A DNA stretch of 64,000 bases from Acidobacteriota bacterium. Its GTDB lineage: Bacteria > Acidobacteriota > Blastocatellia > Pyrinomonadales > Pyrinomonadaceae. The notes beneath the pieces were generated by a model. That model was not told the origin of the DNA. It saw nothing but the letters and a program-made list of their open reading frames with translations, and ran no database searches. Below, in pieces: positions 8,819-18,198 of the stretch. The DNA is taken from positions 372,001-436,000 of the forward strand of contig JAHBSK010000002.1 in assembly GCA_019639175.1 (NCBI GenBank), read 5' to 3'. The position numbers and the translations under genes were made by a program. Within the stretch, counting starts at the first letter, position 1; each line of letters opens with the position of its first letter.

Positions 8819-10192
8819 GTGCCTACGACGATGAAGACATCCTTCAAGACGCTGCATCTTACGAACTATTACCACAAGAATTCGGGCGGCATCAGCACAT
8901 CGTTCAACAATCTTCTTGCGGCGGCAGAGCGTCACCGCAGACAAGTGAGGCTCATTGTTCCGGGCGAGTCAGAGGCGGTCGAGGACGTGAACGAATACGC
9001 CCGCATATATTATGTTCCTGCCAAATATTCTCCGATCTTTGATAAACGCTACCGGCTGATCCTGCCGTGGCAGTATATGCCGCACGATTCGCTGATAAAA
9101 AAGATCATGGCAGAGGAAATGCCCGATCTTGTTGAGGTGACTGACAAATATACCTTGAGCATGATGGGCAAAATGGTGCGGTCAGGACATTTCAAGGAGT
9201 TGGGACGGCCGATCTTGGTTCATTTTTCCTGTGAAAGAATGGATGACAATGTTGCATCATTTCTTTCCGGCGGAAGGTTCGGCAAATGGCTATCAAGCCG
9301 CATCGTAGGCAATTATCTGCTGCCGAGTTTTGATTATCACATCGCGAACTCCAGCTATACTGCGGACGAGTTTTCTGACGCGGCAAAGGCAGCATCAAAG
9401 AACGGGAAAGGCGGTTTTCTCTTCCGCAGGGCGTGGCGTTTTTTTGACGCACCGCGCGTTCCGCTTTCCGAACGCGTCTTTGTTTGTCCGCGCGGCGTTG
9501 ATGCCGTAAGGTTTACACCGAACAGAAGATCGGACGAAGTTCGACGCGAGATGAGGGAGCGTGCGGGAATTTCTCCTGATTCGACAGTTATCCTTTATGC
9601 CGGACGCATATCGCCGGAGAAGAATATCGAACTTCTGGTCGATGTAATGAGGGAACTTTTGAAGGATGAACGTCACGATCATCGGCTGCTGGTCGCGGGT
9701 GCGGGGCCAAAGAGCGATTGGCTGAAGGACGAGACAGACAGGCATTTCCCCGGCAGGATAGTTCAGCTTGGACATCTGGAAAAAGACCTGCTGGCTGATT
9801 ATTACGCAAACGCTGATGTTTTTATTCATCCCAATCCGCGAGAGCCGTTCGGCATAGCGCCGCTGGAGGCGATGGCGTCCGGTGTGCCGACGGTCGCTCC
9901 GCGTTCGGGCGGCATATTGTCCTATGCTACGGATGACAATGCGTGGCTGGTGGAAACGAACGGAAAGGCGTTTGCGGAAGCGATAAGTTCTGTGCTTGAT
10001 GACGAGGACGAACGCTGGCGACGAACACAAAACGCCGTGGAAACCGCACGTCAGAATACCAGAGAGGCATCGACCGACAACCTCTTTGCGACGTATGACC
10101 GCATCTTTGAGGATTTTCAGAGCCGCCGCGAACTGTTTACCGACATCGAGAAGACGCGCGATTTTGATTATACTAAGGTAATAAATGTTTGA
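8819..10192 (+). CDS. GT4 family glycosyltransferase (second)
   Basis: I place the start at GTG 8819, because AGGAG at 8809-8813 sits 5 bases upstream and the preceding gene stops at 8817. A longer frame from 8762 would overlap that gene. The product is about 457 residues. The N-terminal domain has LTNYYHKNSGGISTSFNN, typical of GT4 enzymes. The C-terminal domain has GRISPEKNIELLVDVM (about 261) and a clear E-x7-E motif, EPFGIAPLEAMASGVPTV (about 341). It probably transfers a sugar from a nucleotide donor with retention. The last codons overlap the start of the permease gene by 8 bp, so both belong to one transcript. Confidence 0.9.
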   Translation: MPTTMKTSFKTLHLTNYYHKNSGGISTSFNNLLAAAERHRRQVRLIVPGESEAVEDVNEYARIYYVPAKYSPIFDKRYRLILPWQYMPHDSLIKKIMAEEMPDLVEVTDKYTLSMMGKMVRSGHFKELGRPILVHFSCERMDDNVASFLSGGRFGKWLSSRIVGNYLLPSFDYHIANSSYTADEFSDAAKAASKNGKGGFLFRRAWRFFDAPRVPLSERVFVCPRGVDAVRFTPNRRSDEVRREMRERAGISPDSTVILYAGRISPEKNIELLVDVMRELLKDERHDHRLLVAGAGPKSDWLKDETDRHFPGRIVQLGHLEKDLLADYYANADVFIHPNPREPFGIAPLEAMASGVPTVAPRSGGILSYATDDNAWLVETNGKAFAEAISSVLDDEDERWRRTQNAVETARQNTREASTDNLFATYDRIFEDFQSRRELFTDIEKTRDFDYTKVINV

Positions 10193-11285
10193 ACTGATCC
10201 TTGCAAATCTCAGGGTAAGGCCGCTTCGCACTCTTATCAGCGTGGCGGGAGTTGCCATTGGCGTTATTCTGATCGTCCTTTTCACGGGCCTCGCCAACGG
10301 CATGGCGAACGACATGGCAAAGCGCGCCGCTAACTGGAAGGCCGAGATCGTTTTCACGCGCGCCGGAGCGATGTCGCTGGACAGTTCCAATTCGCCCGTC
10401 CCGACGGCTTATGCCGACCGCCTGATGCAGATAGAAGGCGTTGCTGCGACATTGCCGGTCATCAGATACGTCACCGCCAGCCCTAAAGGAAGTTGGGGAA
10501 TCAGGCAGATAGACGGCGTTGATTGGGAACCGTTCTCGGCGATGAACGAGATCGGCCTGATCGAAGGGCGTGCGCCGACAGCCCCAAATGAGGTTGTTTT
10601 TGACGAACGGCAAATGCTGGACGACAACGTCAAGGTTGGCGACACGGTAGAGATCTTCGGCGGAAAGGAATACACGGTCGTGGGAGTTTTCTCACCGCCT
10701 TCGGGAGCGAGGATAAAGATGTCGCTTGCGGCCCTGCAGGACCTTTTGGAAGCGAAAGACAGGTGTACCTACATCCTTGTCAAGGTCTCGGACGGTGCAG
10801 ATGTCGAGGCTGTTGCGGCCCGCATCAACGAGGAACTGCCGGGCAACAAGGTCAACCTGACCAACGACCTGATAATCAATGCACAGGATCGCGTTCCGGG
10901 CCTGAAGACGTTTTTGCGCGTGCTGGTCGGGCTTGGGGCTTTTGTAAGCACGATCTTTGTTCTGCTGTCGATGTACACGACCATAACGGAGCGGCGAAAA
11001 GAGATCGGCATCCTTAAATCGCTCGGGGCGTCAAAACCGTTCATCATCGGTTCCATCGAGGGCGAAGCGGCTCTGATCGGAGTACTGGGCGTTTTGTCCG
11101 GGCTTTTGACGGCTTCGGCAGCCGCGATGGTGATAGGAAACATCTTTGAACTCGAATTTGAATTCACATCCGGCTGGGTCATCATTGCAGTCGCGATAGC
11201 ATTGGCGGGAAGCATCGTTGGGGCGTTCTATCCGGCGTGGCGTGCCTCGACGATAGACCCGGTCGAGGTGATGGTCAACGAGTAG
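10185..11285 (+). CDS. ABC transporter permease, MacB/FtsX type
   Basis: 366 residues. It has an N-terminal membrane span (TLISVAGVAIGVILIVLFTG), a periplasmic MacB-like core domain (about residues 40-230), then three C-terminal spans of an FtsX domain containing TTITERRKEIGILKSLGASK, the coupling-helix signature of this family, and a terminal PAWRASTIDPVEVMVNE motif. Proteins of this type act as dimers with a LolD/MacB-like ATPase to move lipoproteins, lipids or peptides out of the inner membrane. No ATPase gene is adjacent. The only candidate in the window is 57217-57897, about 46 kb away. The 8-bp overlap with the upstream GT4 gene ties it to the envelope-lipid locus. Confidence 0.9.
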   Translation: MFELILANLRVRPLRTLISVAGVAIGVILIVLFTGLANGMANDMAKRAANWKAEIVFTRAGAMSLDSSNSPVPTAYADRLMQIEGVAATLPVIRYVTASPKGSWGIRQIDGVDWEPFSAMNEIGLIEGRAPTAPNEVVFDERQMLDDNVKVGDTVEIFGGKEYTVVGVFSPPSGARIKMSLAALQDLLEAKDRCTYILVKVSDGADVEAVAARINEELPGNKVNLTNDLIINAQDRVPGLKTFLRVLVGLGAFVSTIFVLLSMYTTITERRKEIGILKSLGASKPFIIGSIEGEAALIGVLGVLSGLLTASAAAMVIGNIFELEFEFTSGWVIIAVAIALAGSIVGAFYPAWRASTIDPVEVMVNE

Positions 11286-11292
11286 ATAGCAG

Positions 11293-11307
11293 ACGTAAAT
11301 TTTACGT
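11293..11307. promoter_or_regulatory. 15-bp perfect palindrome upstream of btaA
   Basis: ACGTAAATTTTACGT is a perfect odd palindrome (7-bp arms) 8 bases after the permease stop and about 57 bases before the btaA ATG. Its size and place suit a dimeric regulator site controlling btaAB. There is no T-run, so it is unlikely to be a terminator. Confidence 0.4.
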
Positions 11308-11363
11308 AACATTTCGTTAGTATTTGCTTGAATCACGACCGATCTCGCGCTCAAACTTGAGAT

Positions 11364-12596
11364 ATGGCCGAACAACTCGTACTCGAAGCCGTGCGCAATG
11401 AACACACGGCCTCAAAACAAGGATTGCTCCAACGGCTTTTTGCTGTCTGGTTCGATGCTTTTGTTTACAATCAGATATGGGAAGACCCGCGTGTCGATAT
11501 CGAAGCGCTGAAGATAGACGGCGATTCACGCATCCTTACCATCTCTTCCGGCGGCTGCAACGCCATGAATTACCTGCTGGAAGGCCCCGAAAGCGTAACC
11601 GCCGTTGACCTGAACAAACATCACATTGATCTGCTCGAACTAAAGGCCGCCGCCGCAAGGCATCTGCCGTCTCACAGGGCATTCTTTGAGTTTTTCGGCG
11701 AGGGAAAGGGAAGCGACACGGGGCCGAACTATCTGCGTTACATTGCCCGCAACCTCAGCCGCGAGGCAAGGGATTTTTGGGAATCGAACACCGCTTTTGG
11801 CAAGTTTTTATACGGCGACCGCATCGCCTTTTTTGCCGGGGCCGGGCTTTACGATCATTCGCGCAACGGATATTTCCTGCGTTTCTTTCACCGCTTTGCA
11901 CGGTTGCTTGGCTGTGATCCTGAGGCGATACTCAAAGCAAAGGGCCTGGAAGAGCGGGAGCGAATTTACGAGGAAAAGATCAAGCCTTTTTTTGACAGCC
12001 GCCTGATAAAAACCATCGGCAAACTCCCCATAACGCTGTTCGGGCTTGGCATTCCGCCGCAGCAGTACGATGAACTGAAACGCGACCTTGAAGAAGGCAG
12101 GACGGTCATCGACATCTACGAAGAGCGGACGCGGCGGCTGGCATGCGGATTTCCGATAGATGACAATTATTTTGCCTGGCAGGCCTTTGGCCGCCGTTAC
12201 GATACTGTTAACCGGAAAGCACTGCCCGAATATCTGAAAGAGGAGAATTACGAAGTTCTGCGTGGCCATATTGACCGCCTTGAAACGCGTGTAGCCTCGG
12301 CGACCGATGTTATCCGCGAATCACCGTTCGGGGCGTTCAACCGGTTCGTTTTTCTCGATGCCCAGGACTGGATGAACGCCGACACGATGACCGAGCTTTG
12401 GACGATGATAGCAGAACGGGCGGAAAGCGGTTCACGTATCATCTTTCGCACGGCGGGAGCGGCGTCGCCGCTTGACGACGCATTGCCGCCGGAACTTCTG
12501 GGAAGATTCACATACAAGCAAGACCTGTCGTCGGAACTTTTCAAAAAAGACAGAGCTTCCATTTACGGCGGTTTTCATCTCTACACGCTTCGATAA
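11364..12596 (+). CDS. btaA: BtaA: S-adenosylmethionine:diacylglycerol 3-amino-3-carboxypropyltransferase
   Basis: 410 residues of the DUF3419/BtaA family. The protein moves the 3-amino-3-carboxypropyl group of SAM to diacylglycerol, giving diacylglycerylhomoserine, the first step of betaine lipid (DGTS) synthesis. Seen in the sequence: an N-terminal VYNQIWEDPRVDIEAL segment typical of the family, SAM-binding ISSGGCNAMNYL (about 62) and VDLNKHHIDLLELK (about 80), and a C-terminal FLDAQDWM/FRTAGAASPL region. The methyltransferase gene btaB follows 4 bp later, which is the standard two-step pair and strengthens the call. Length fits the family. It is probably membrane-peripheral. Betaine lipids commonly replace phospholipids under phosphate limitation, but I found no clear Pho box. 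Confidence 0.88.
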   Translation: MAEQLVLEAVRNEHTASKQGLLQRLFAVWFDAFVYNQIWEDPRVDIEALKIDGDSRILTISSGGCNAMNYLLEGPESVTAVDLNKHHIDLLELKAAAARHLPSHRAFFEFFGEGKGSDTGPNYLRYIARNLSREARDFWESNTAFGKFLYGDRIAFFAGAGLYDHSRNGYFLRFFHRFARLLGCDPEAILKAKGLEERERIYEEKIKPFFDSRLIKTIGKLPITLFGLGIPPQQYDELKRDLEEGRTVIDIYEERTRRLACGFPIDDNYFAWQAFGRRYDTVNRKALPEYLKEENYEVLRGHIDRLETRVASATDVIRESPFGAFNRFVFLDAQDWMNADTMTELWTMIAERAESGSRIIFRTAGAASPLDDALPPELLGRFTYKQDLSSELFKKDRASIYGGFHLYTLR

Positions 12597-12600
12597 AATT

Positions 12601-13272
12601 ATGGACAGGACCGACATCAGCCAGGAACCCGCGTCCGCATTCGGCGCAATGGACCGGATGTATCGGTTCCAGCGTTATTTTTATGACGCAACGCGAAAAT
12701 TTTACCTGCTGGGACGTGACCGGCTGCTTTCGGAAATGGAAATAATGCCGGGACAGAATGTTCTGGAGGCCGGATGCGGAACCGGCAGAAATCTGTTGAT
12801 GCTTGCCCGGCGGCATCGCGACACACGATTTTTCGGGCTTGATGCGTCATCAGTGATGCTTGAGACGGCCGAGGCAAAAGCCGTCGCGAAAAGGCTGGAG
12901 AACGTTTCGTACAATGTCGCTCTTGCCGATGATTTTTCTTATGACAAAACTTTCGGGCTGGCTGAACCGTTCGACATCATCTATTTTTCCTACTCGATCT
13001 CCATGATACCGCCGTGGCGCGAATCAATAGAGAACGCGCTGAAAAATCTAAAACCGGGCGGTTCGCTCTACATCGTGGATTTCTACGATCAAAAGGGCCT
13101 TCCTGCGTGGTTCCGATGGCTGCTTACGCAGTGGCTGCGTCTTTTTAAGGTCGAATATCCTGAAATGCTTCTGCCTTTTTTTGACGAGTTGAGCTTACGC
13201 GGAGCCGGAGATGTAAGCGTGATCACTCTGTACGGACGCTATTGCCTGATAGTCAAACTGGTGAAGAACTGA
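12601..13272 (+). CDS. btaB: BtaB: SAM-dependent N-methyltransferase of betaine lipid synthesis
   Basis: 223 residues from the ATG at 12601. An in-frame extension to 12472 would run back through btaA and is unlikely. It is a class I methyltransferase with motif I LEAGCGTGRNLLMLARRH (about 55), then FFGLDASSVMLE and a later DIIYFSYSISMIPPW segment. BtaB methylates diacylglycerylhomoserine three times to the trimethylhomoserine lipid. The function rests mainly on its position directly behind btaA and on the GLDAS-type motif; an unrelated methyltransferase is possible but less likely. It is the last gene of the envelope-lipid run. Confidence 0.82.
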   Translation: MDRTDISQEPASAFGAMDRMYRFQRYFYDATRKFYLLGRDRLLSEMEIMPGQNVLEAGCGTGRNLLMLARRHRDTRFFGLDASSVMLETAEAKAVAKRLENVSYNVALADDFSYDKTFGLAEPFDIIYFSYSISMIPPWRESIENALKNLKPGGSLYIVDFYDQKGLPAWFRWLLTQWLRLFKVEYPEMLLPFFDELSLRGAGDVSVITLYGRYCLIVKLVKN

Positions 13273-13806
13273 CGGTTTTTCCCGACATCCAAACCTGCCT
13301 TCGTCGTTCATTCTGACCGAAAACTTTTTTCAAACTGACGAAAACCACGGCTTTTTCCATGCCGCTTTTCTGTGAACCGCATCTATCCCAAGCGCCTTTG
13401 AGTGAGTAAATACATACGTTTTGTGCGATAAGTCGATGCCTTCAAAGATCTTGGTACGGCATTTGATCTACATAACGCCGGAGATATTGGAAGTATTGTC
13501 CGATCAGCGATATCGATCGAAACAACAGATCCAAGAGGCCGCTCACCCACAACGAGGACATTTTGGGCAGGTGATTTGTGCCCAGTTTCCCACTTAAGCC
13601 TGAAAGGCGAAGTGATCGATAACACATTGCCTTGTCTTTTTTGCCCGCACGCAAGAATAAAATGCGAAAAGCAGGAAAAAAGTTTGGTCTGAGAATGCGG
13701 ATTGGATTATAATTTATGTTGGCCGTCTTTAGCGCCGGCCACAGTTCGATAAACACCTCACCAACGACCACGTCCGGCCCACACCTGACTGCCCGCCAAC
13801 AGACCG
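13273..13806. other. 534-bp intergenic region upstream of the GGDEF-EAL gene
   Basis: I see no convincing gene here. Two overlapping minus-strand frames (13383-13625 and 13442-13843) lack family signals and ribosome sites. A TATAAT at 13708-13713, with a weak TTGGTC 18 bases upstream, may be the promoter of the gene starting at 13807. There is no clear terminator behind btaB. Confidence 0.5.
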
Positions 13807-16044
13807 ATGGAGCCATCAAGGAACAAAAACTCAAGAGAACCATATATCAATCTCTTTTTTGGGGTCTTGATACCGCTTGGGCTTTTTGCTCTCTATTCGG
13901 CGATAAAGGGCCTTAGGTTTGAAACTCCGCCGCCGGGGCTGATAATTCTTTTTGTCGTAACGGTGTTTTTCGGTTCGATACTTCGTTTCCAACTTCCGCG
14001 AACAAAGATACACCTGACAATTTCGGACGCACTGATCTTTCTTTCGCTGCTTCTTTATGGAGGATCGGTCGCGATAATCCTCGGAACGCTGGAGGCGGGC
14101 TTTACGGCGATGATGCTCCGGCGACAGGGCGTTCGGATGTCGTGGAAGACCGTCTCGATAAACGTCCTTATCGCGACGATCTCGGTTTTTGCGTCGTCCA
14201 CGGCGGTTATCGCTGTCTTTGGCCCGCCGGAACTTCTGATGGGAGAAGCCGTGACCTCACAGCTGATAATGATCCTGTCGGTGATGGCGTTCTCACAGTT
14301 TGCGGTCAATTCGGTGCTTGTTTCGGTCTGGGTCTCGATAAAGAACAGCGAGACGCTGTGGCGCGTGTGGAATGAGTATTGTTTCAACGCACTTGTGATG
14401 TTCCTGTGCGGTGCGCTGATGGCTGGCATCGCGACAAAGGCCATCTATCAGATGGACTATTATATGTTCATCGCGGTAGCGGTCTTTTTCGGCCTTGTTT
14501 ATCTGACATACAACCGCTATGTACAGGACGTTAAAAGCACTGCCGCCGAGGCTCAGGAAGCCGAACGAAAAAGAGCCGAAGACGCCGAACAGCACGTCCG
14601 TGAACTTGAACATTATGTCCACGAGCTTCAGAAATCGACGGAAGCTCTTCGCGAAAGCCGCGAGAAATTTCGCCACGCCGCCTATCACGACCATCTGACC
14701 AATTTGCCGAACCGGGCGCATTTCATAGGAAAGATAACGGAACTGATCGATAAACGCTCAAAGGAGGACCATCATCGTTTTGCCGTTATGTTCCTTGACC
14801 TCGACCGTTTCAAAACGCTAAACGAAAGCCTCGGCCATTCGGTCGGAGACCGCCTGATAACACATGTTGCCGCGCGGCTGTCAAACATCATCACACACAA
14901 GGGCGTGGTCGGGCGTTTCGGCGGCGATGAGTTCGCCATCCTGCTGAACGGAGTTGACGGAGAGATAGACACGCTGGAACTGGCGGAAAGAGTTCGTCGG
15001 CAAATAGCTGAACCATTTTCAGTGGATGGCAGACAGCTATTCACCAACGCAAGTATTGGGATAGCCTTTGGCGACAAGAGATACGTGACGGCCGAAGAAC
15101 TGCTGCGCGACGCCGACATTGCTATGTATCACGCGAAAACGTCGCTTTCGGGCATCACCGTGTTTGACCCGAACATGCACGCCAGGGCGGTTCAGCTTCT
15201 TGAACTGGAAACCGATCTTCGCGTTGCCGTAAAGCGAAAACAGTTCGAGCTTTTCTATCAGCCGATAGTCACGCTCAGCGACGGAAGAATAAAAGGATTT
15301 GAGGCACTTGTGCGCTGGCCGCATCCTTCGCGTGGGCTTATCTCGCCTGCCGATTTCATCCCGCTGGCGGAAACGACCGGACTGATCGTTCCGATAACGC
15401 GGCAACTGCTTCGCGATGCGTGCATACAGGTCAAGAAATGGCAGGAAATGACAGATGAGCCGTTTGAGGTAAGCGTCAACCTTTCCGGCAAGCACTTTGA
15501 GCATCCGAACCTTGTGGAACAGGTCAAAGAAGTGGTCGAGCAGACAAAGATAACGCCGAGTTCGCTCAAGCTGGAGATAACCGAGAGCGCGGTCATGGAC
15601 AACGCCGAAACTGCCATCTCAACGCTAAAACAGATCCGCGAAACCGGCATCCGCGTCAGCATAGACGATTTCGGCACGGGCTATTCGAGCCTCAGCTATC
15701 TGCACAGATTCCCGATAGACACGCTCAAGATCGACCGCTCATTTGTGAACACGATGGAAGAGGGAAGTGAGAACGGCGAGATCGTCCGCATTATATTGGC
15801 GCTTGCACGTGCTCTGAAACTGGATGTCATCGCCGAGGGCATCGAATCCATCCACGAATTTCATCAGCTTCGCATTCTCGGCTGCGAATACGGCCAGGGC
15901 TATATGTTCTCACGCCCGCTCCAGGCAAAGGACATCGAGCGGATGATACTCGGCGAACTGCCATGGCGGAATGCCCTTGCCGAAGCCGGTTTCGGTATGG
16001 TGTCACACGACACCGCCCTAACGCAGTTAAAGTGGACGCAATAG
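13807..16044 (+). CDS. Membrane-bound GGDEF-EAL cyclic di-GMP enzyme
   Basis: 745 residues. An N-terminal membrane sensor of about seven spans occupies residues 10-235. A charged coiled coil follows (about 240-285), then a GGDEF domain with intact FGGDEFAIL (about 371) and an EAL domain (about 470-725). The EAL domain retains FEALVRW (about 497), SVNLS, LEITES, IDDFGTGYSS (about 619), LKIDRSF and EGIES, all positions expected of an active phosphodiesterase. No RxxD inhibitory site precedes GGDEF. It may make or degrade c-di-GMP, or do one while the other domain regulates. The ligand of the membrane sensor is unknown. It converges on gatA, with only two bases between the stop codons. Confidence 0.93.
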   Translation: MEPSRNKNSREPYINLFFGVLIPLGLFALYSAIKGLRFETPPPGLIILFVVTVFFGSILRFQLPRTKIHLTISDALIFLSLLLYGGSVAIILGTLEAGFTAMMLRRQGVRMSWKTVSINVLIATISVFASSTAVIAVFGPPELLMGEAVTSQLIMILSVMAFSQFAVNSVLVSVWVSIKNSETLWRVWNEYCFNALVMFLCGALMAGIATKAIYQMDYYMFIAVAVFFGLVYLTYNRYVQDVKSTAAEAQEAERKRAEDAEQHVRELEHYVHELQKSTEALRESREKFRHAAYHDHLTNLPNRAHFIGKITELIDKRSKEDHHRFAVMFLDLDRFKTLNESLGHSVGDRLITHVAARLSNIITHKGVVGRFGGDEFAILLNGVDGEIDTLELAERVRRQIAEPFSVDGRQLFTNASIGIAFGDKRYVTAEELLRDADIAMYHAKTSLSGITVFDPNMHARAVQLLELETDLRVAVKRKQFELFYQPIVTLSDGRIKGFEALVRWPHPSRGLISPADFIPLAETTGLIVPITRQLLRDACIQVKKWQEMTDEPFEVSVNLSGKHFEHPNLVEQVKEVVEQTKITPSSLKLEITESAVMDNAETAISTLKQIRETGIRVSIDDFGTGYSSLSYLHRFPIDTLKIDRSFVNTMEEGSENGEIVRIILALARALKLDVIAEGIESIHEFHQLRILGCEYGQGYMFSRPLQAKDIERMILGELPWRNALAEAGFGMVSHDTALTQLKWTQ

Positions 16045-16046
16045 AG

Positions 16047-17441
16047 CTATTCCGCGAAGATCGCCGGTTTTTCCTCAATGGGAACGATGGTTTCCACCGT
16101 GTTCGCCAAATTCAAAAGAGTTCCTTCAGACCAGAAATCCCCGATGAATTGCAGGCCGATGGGCAGGCGTTCGGATGAAAGCCCGCACGGGACGCTGATC
16201 GCCGGGACGCCGGCAAGATTGGCGGAAACAGTGTAAATATCGCTCAGATACATCGCCAGCGGATCGTCAGACCTTTCACCGATCCTGAAAGCGGTTGTCG
16301 GCGATGTGGGCGTGATGATCGCGTCGCATTTTGCCAGAGCTTTCTGATAATCCTGCTTTACAAGAGCGCGGACCTTTTGCGCTTTTGAATAATATGCGTC
16401 GTAATATCCGCTGGAAAGGACATAGGTTCCCAGCATGATGCGGCGTTTTACCTCGGAGCCAAAGCCTTCTTCACGTGTTTTGAAATACATCTGCCGCAGC
16501 TCGTCGGCATCCTCTGCCCGAAAGCCGTACCGGACACCATCATATCGGGCAAGGTTGGACGACGCTTCTGCCGTTGCGATGATGTAATAGACAGCGATAC
16601 CGTAACGGGCGTTTGGAAGTTCTATTTCAACTATTTCGGCTCCCTGTTCTTTCAGGCGGTCGATGGTTCCCTCTACTGCGTGGCGGACATCGTTGTCAAG
16701 GCCGTCCGCGAACAATGCTCGCGGAACGCCGAGCGTCTTGCCTTTGATCTCGTCATTTAACGCTGATTCGTAATCCGGCACGGCAACGTCGGCCGAGGTC
16801 GCGTCGCGTTCGTCGCGGCCCGCGATCATGGAAAGCACCTTGGCCGCGTCTGCCGAGGTCTGTCCGAAGATGCCGATATTGTCCAGCGACGACGCAAAAG
16901 CAACAAGGCCGTATCGCGAGATGCGTCCGTAGGTCGGTTTCAGCCCGACGATGCCGCAGAGCGACGCAGGCTGACGGACCGAGCCGCCCGTTTCCGAACC
17001 AAGCGCCGCACGAACGACACCGGAAGCTACCGCGACGGCGGAACCGCCCGAACTGCCGCCCGGAACGCGTTCGATGTCCCACGGATTTTTCACGGTGCCG
17101 AATGCTGAATTTTCATTCGACGAACCCATTGCGAATTCGTCCATGTTGGTTTTGCCGATGACAACCGCACCGGCGGCATTCAGGCGTTCTATCGCGGTCG
17201 CGTCATATTGCGCGCGGTAATTTTCCAATATCCGCGAGGCACACGAGGTACGCATTCCATTTGTGCAGATATTGTCCTTTACCGCTATCGGATAGCCGTG
17301 AAGCGGCAACTGGCCCGACGTATTTGAAAGGACATCAAGACGTTCGGCCGCGTGTTCGCGTTCGACCGAAAGGAATGAATTGAGCGTCGGGTTCAGCCTT
17401 TCGGCATCATCAAGCGATCTGTTTATTATTGAACTCACCAT
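16047..17441 (-). CDS. gatA: Glutamyl-tRNA(Gln)/aspartyl-tRNA(Asn) amidotransferase subunit A
   Basis: 464 residues, a full-length amidase-signature protein. The Ser-cisSer-Lys triad is present: Lys55 in AVKDN, Ser130 in GGSSGGSA and Ser154 in [14 protein letters not shown]. The family releases ammonia from glutamine to amidate mischarged Glu-tRNA(Gln) or Asp-tRNA(Asn) with GatB and GatC. It is the last gene of a minus-strand set (DUF721, gatC, lipoprotein, gatA). GatB is not in this window. Confidence 0.95.
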   Translation of the reverse strand: MVSSIINRSLDDAERLNPTLNSFLSVEREHAAERLDVLSNTSGQLPLHGYPIAVKDNICTNGMRTSCASRILENYRAQYDATAIERLNAAGAVVIGKTNMDEFAMGSSNENSAFGTVKNPWDIERVPGGSSGGSAVAVASGVVRAALGSETGGSVRQPASLCGIVGLKPTYGRISRYGLVAFASSLDNIGIFGQTSADAAKVLSMIAGRDERDATSADVAVPDYESALNDEIKGKTLGVPRALFADGLDNDVRHAVEGTIDRLKEQGAEIVEIELPNARYGIAVYYIIATAEASSNLARYDGVRYGFRAEDADELRQMYFKTREEGFGSEVKRRIMLGTYVLSSGYYDAYYSKAQKVRALVKQDYQKALAKCDAIITPTSPTTAFRIGERSDDPLAMYLSDIYTVSANLAGVPAISVPCGLSSERLPIGLQFIGDFWSEGTLLNLANTVETIVPIEEKPAIFAE

Positions 17442-17455
17442 TGTAAAAAAAAACT

Positions 17456-17902
17456 TTAATAAATAACCTTGTCAACCAGCCATTCGTCGCCGATCTTTTG
17501 CATTTCGACCGTTATCGCCTTTTGCGTGTCGCCTTCGCCGGTTCGCCACAGCATAAGAACCTCAAGCGCGACGCGGTCGGGCGAAACGGTTTGGCAACTT
17601 CCGGCGCGGAATGCTTTCGGAACGTTGTCGTCGCCGGTCGTGAAAGGATCGCCCGTGCCGCCGCGTGACTGAAGTTCCGTTTTGAGCCGCTCGGTCAAAA
17701 AACGCGAACGCGCCTCCAGATTTTCAGGCGAGAATGTCATGTCGTTCCCAAAATGGAACGAATAGAAGATCCTCACTGCCGGTCGAGCCTCGATGCATTC
17801 CGGCGTTTCCAGATTGGGAATGCTGCACGACGACGCAAGCATCGCCGCGCCGAGCAAAACCGCCGCAACCGCGTATATTTTTATTTGCCAGAGCCGCTTC
17901 AT
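17456..17902 (-). CDS. Small lipoprotein, NTF2/DUF3828-like, between gatC and gatA
   Basis: 148 residues. The N-terminus has a basic MKRLWQIK start, a hydrophobic core and a lipobox LASSC, so Cys26 should be lipidated. The mature part ([19 protein letters not shown], then [11 protein letters not shown] and a final [17 protein letters not shown]) has the layout of small NTF2-like or DUF3828 lipoproteins; I am not sure of the family. Its start overlaps the gatC stop by 4 bp (ATGA), so it is cotranslated with the amidotransferase genes, though no functional link is evident. Confidence 0.8.
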   Translation of the reverse strand: MKRLWQIKIYAVAAVLLGAAMLASSCSIPNLETPECIEARPAVRIFYSFHFGNDMTFSPENLEARSRFLTERLKTELQSRGGTGDPFTTGDDNVPKAFRAGSCQTVSPDRVALEVLMLWRTGEGDTQKAITVEMQKIGDEWLVDKVIY

Positions 17903-18198
17903 AATACCTTTGGTACTTGAAAATGTCCTGAAACAGCCGAAGGTGCCTCGCTCAATGCCGTTTCCTGGCCGAGCGACGCCAGCACAACGTCATCGCGGAT
18001 GCTGTCCGTTTTTTCGCCCTCTGCGGTCAGGCCGCCAAGCATCGGTTCAATGTCCGACGTGTCAATTTCATTGAGCTGCTCGACATAGCCGACTATCTGG
18101 CTCAACTGCGGTGTGTACATCTCCACCTCGGCATCGGTGATATCAAGGTGGGCAAGTTTTGCGATCTTTCTAACGTCCATAATTTCGTTTAAGGGCAA
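17899..18198 (-). CDS. gatC: Glutamyl-tRNA(Gln)/aspartyl-tRNA(Asn) amidotransferase subunit C
   Basis: 99 residues (93 if the second Met at 18180 is the start, which matches the usual GatC N-terminus MDVRKIAKLAHLDITDAEV). The pattern LSQIVGYVEQLNEIDTSDIEPM is typical of GatC, as is the C-terminal [18 protein letters not shown] segment. GatC wraps around GatA and stabilises the GatAB complex. The upstream end overlaps the DUF721 gene, and the stop overlaps the lipoprotein gene by 4 bp. Confidence 0.93.
   Translation of the reverse strand: MPLNEIMDVRKIAKLAHLDITDAEVEMYTPQLSQIVGYVEQLNEIDTSDIEPMLGGLTAEGEKTDSIRDDVVLASLGQETALSEAPSAVSGHFQVPKVL

Noticed and set aside
9395..10390. A 331-residue minus-strand open frame across the second GT4 gene and the permease
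   Set aside because: It overlaps two well-supported genes on the other strand and shows no domain.
11231..11363. Pho box upstream of btaA
   Set aside because: I looked for CTGTCAT-like direct repeats here and before 5454 but found only isolated TGTCA words, not the spaced repeats of a Pho box.
13383..13843. Two minus-strand frames upstream of the GGDEF-EAL gene
   Set aside because: They overlap each other in different frames, lack ribosome sites and match no family; I also considered a PilZ remnant but the RxxxR and DxSxxG motifs are missing.
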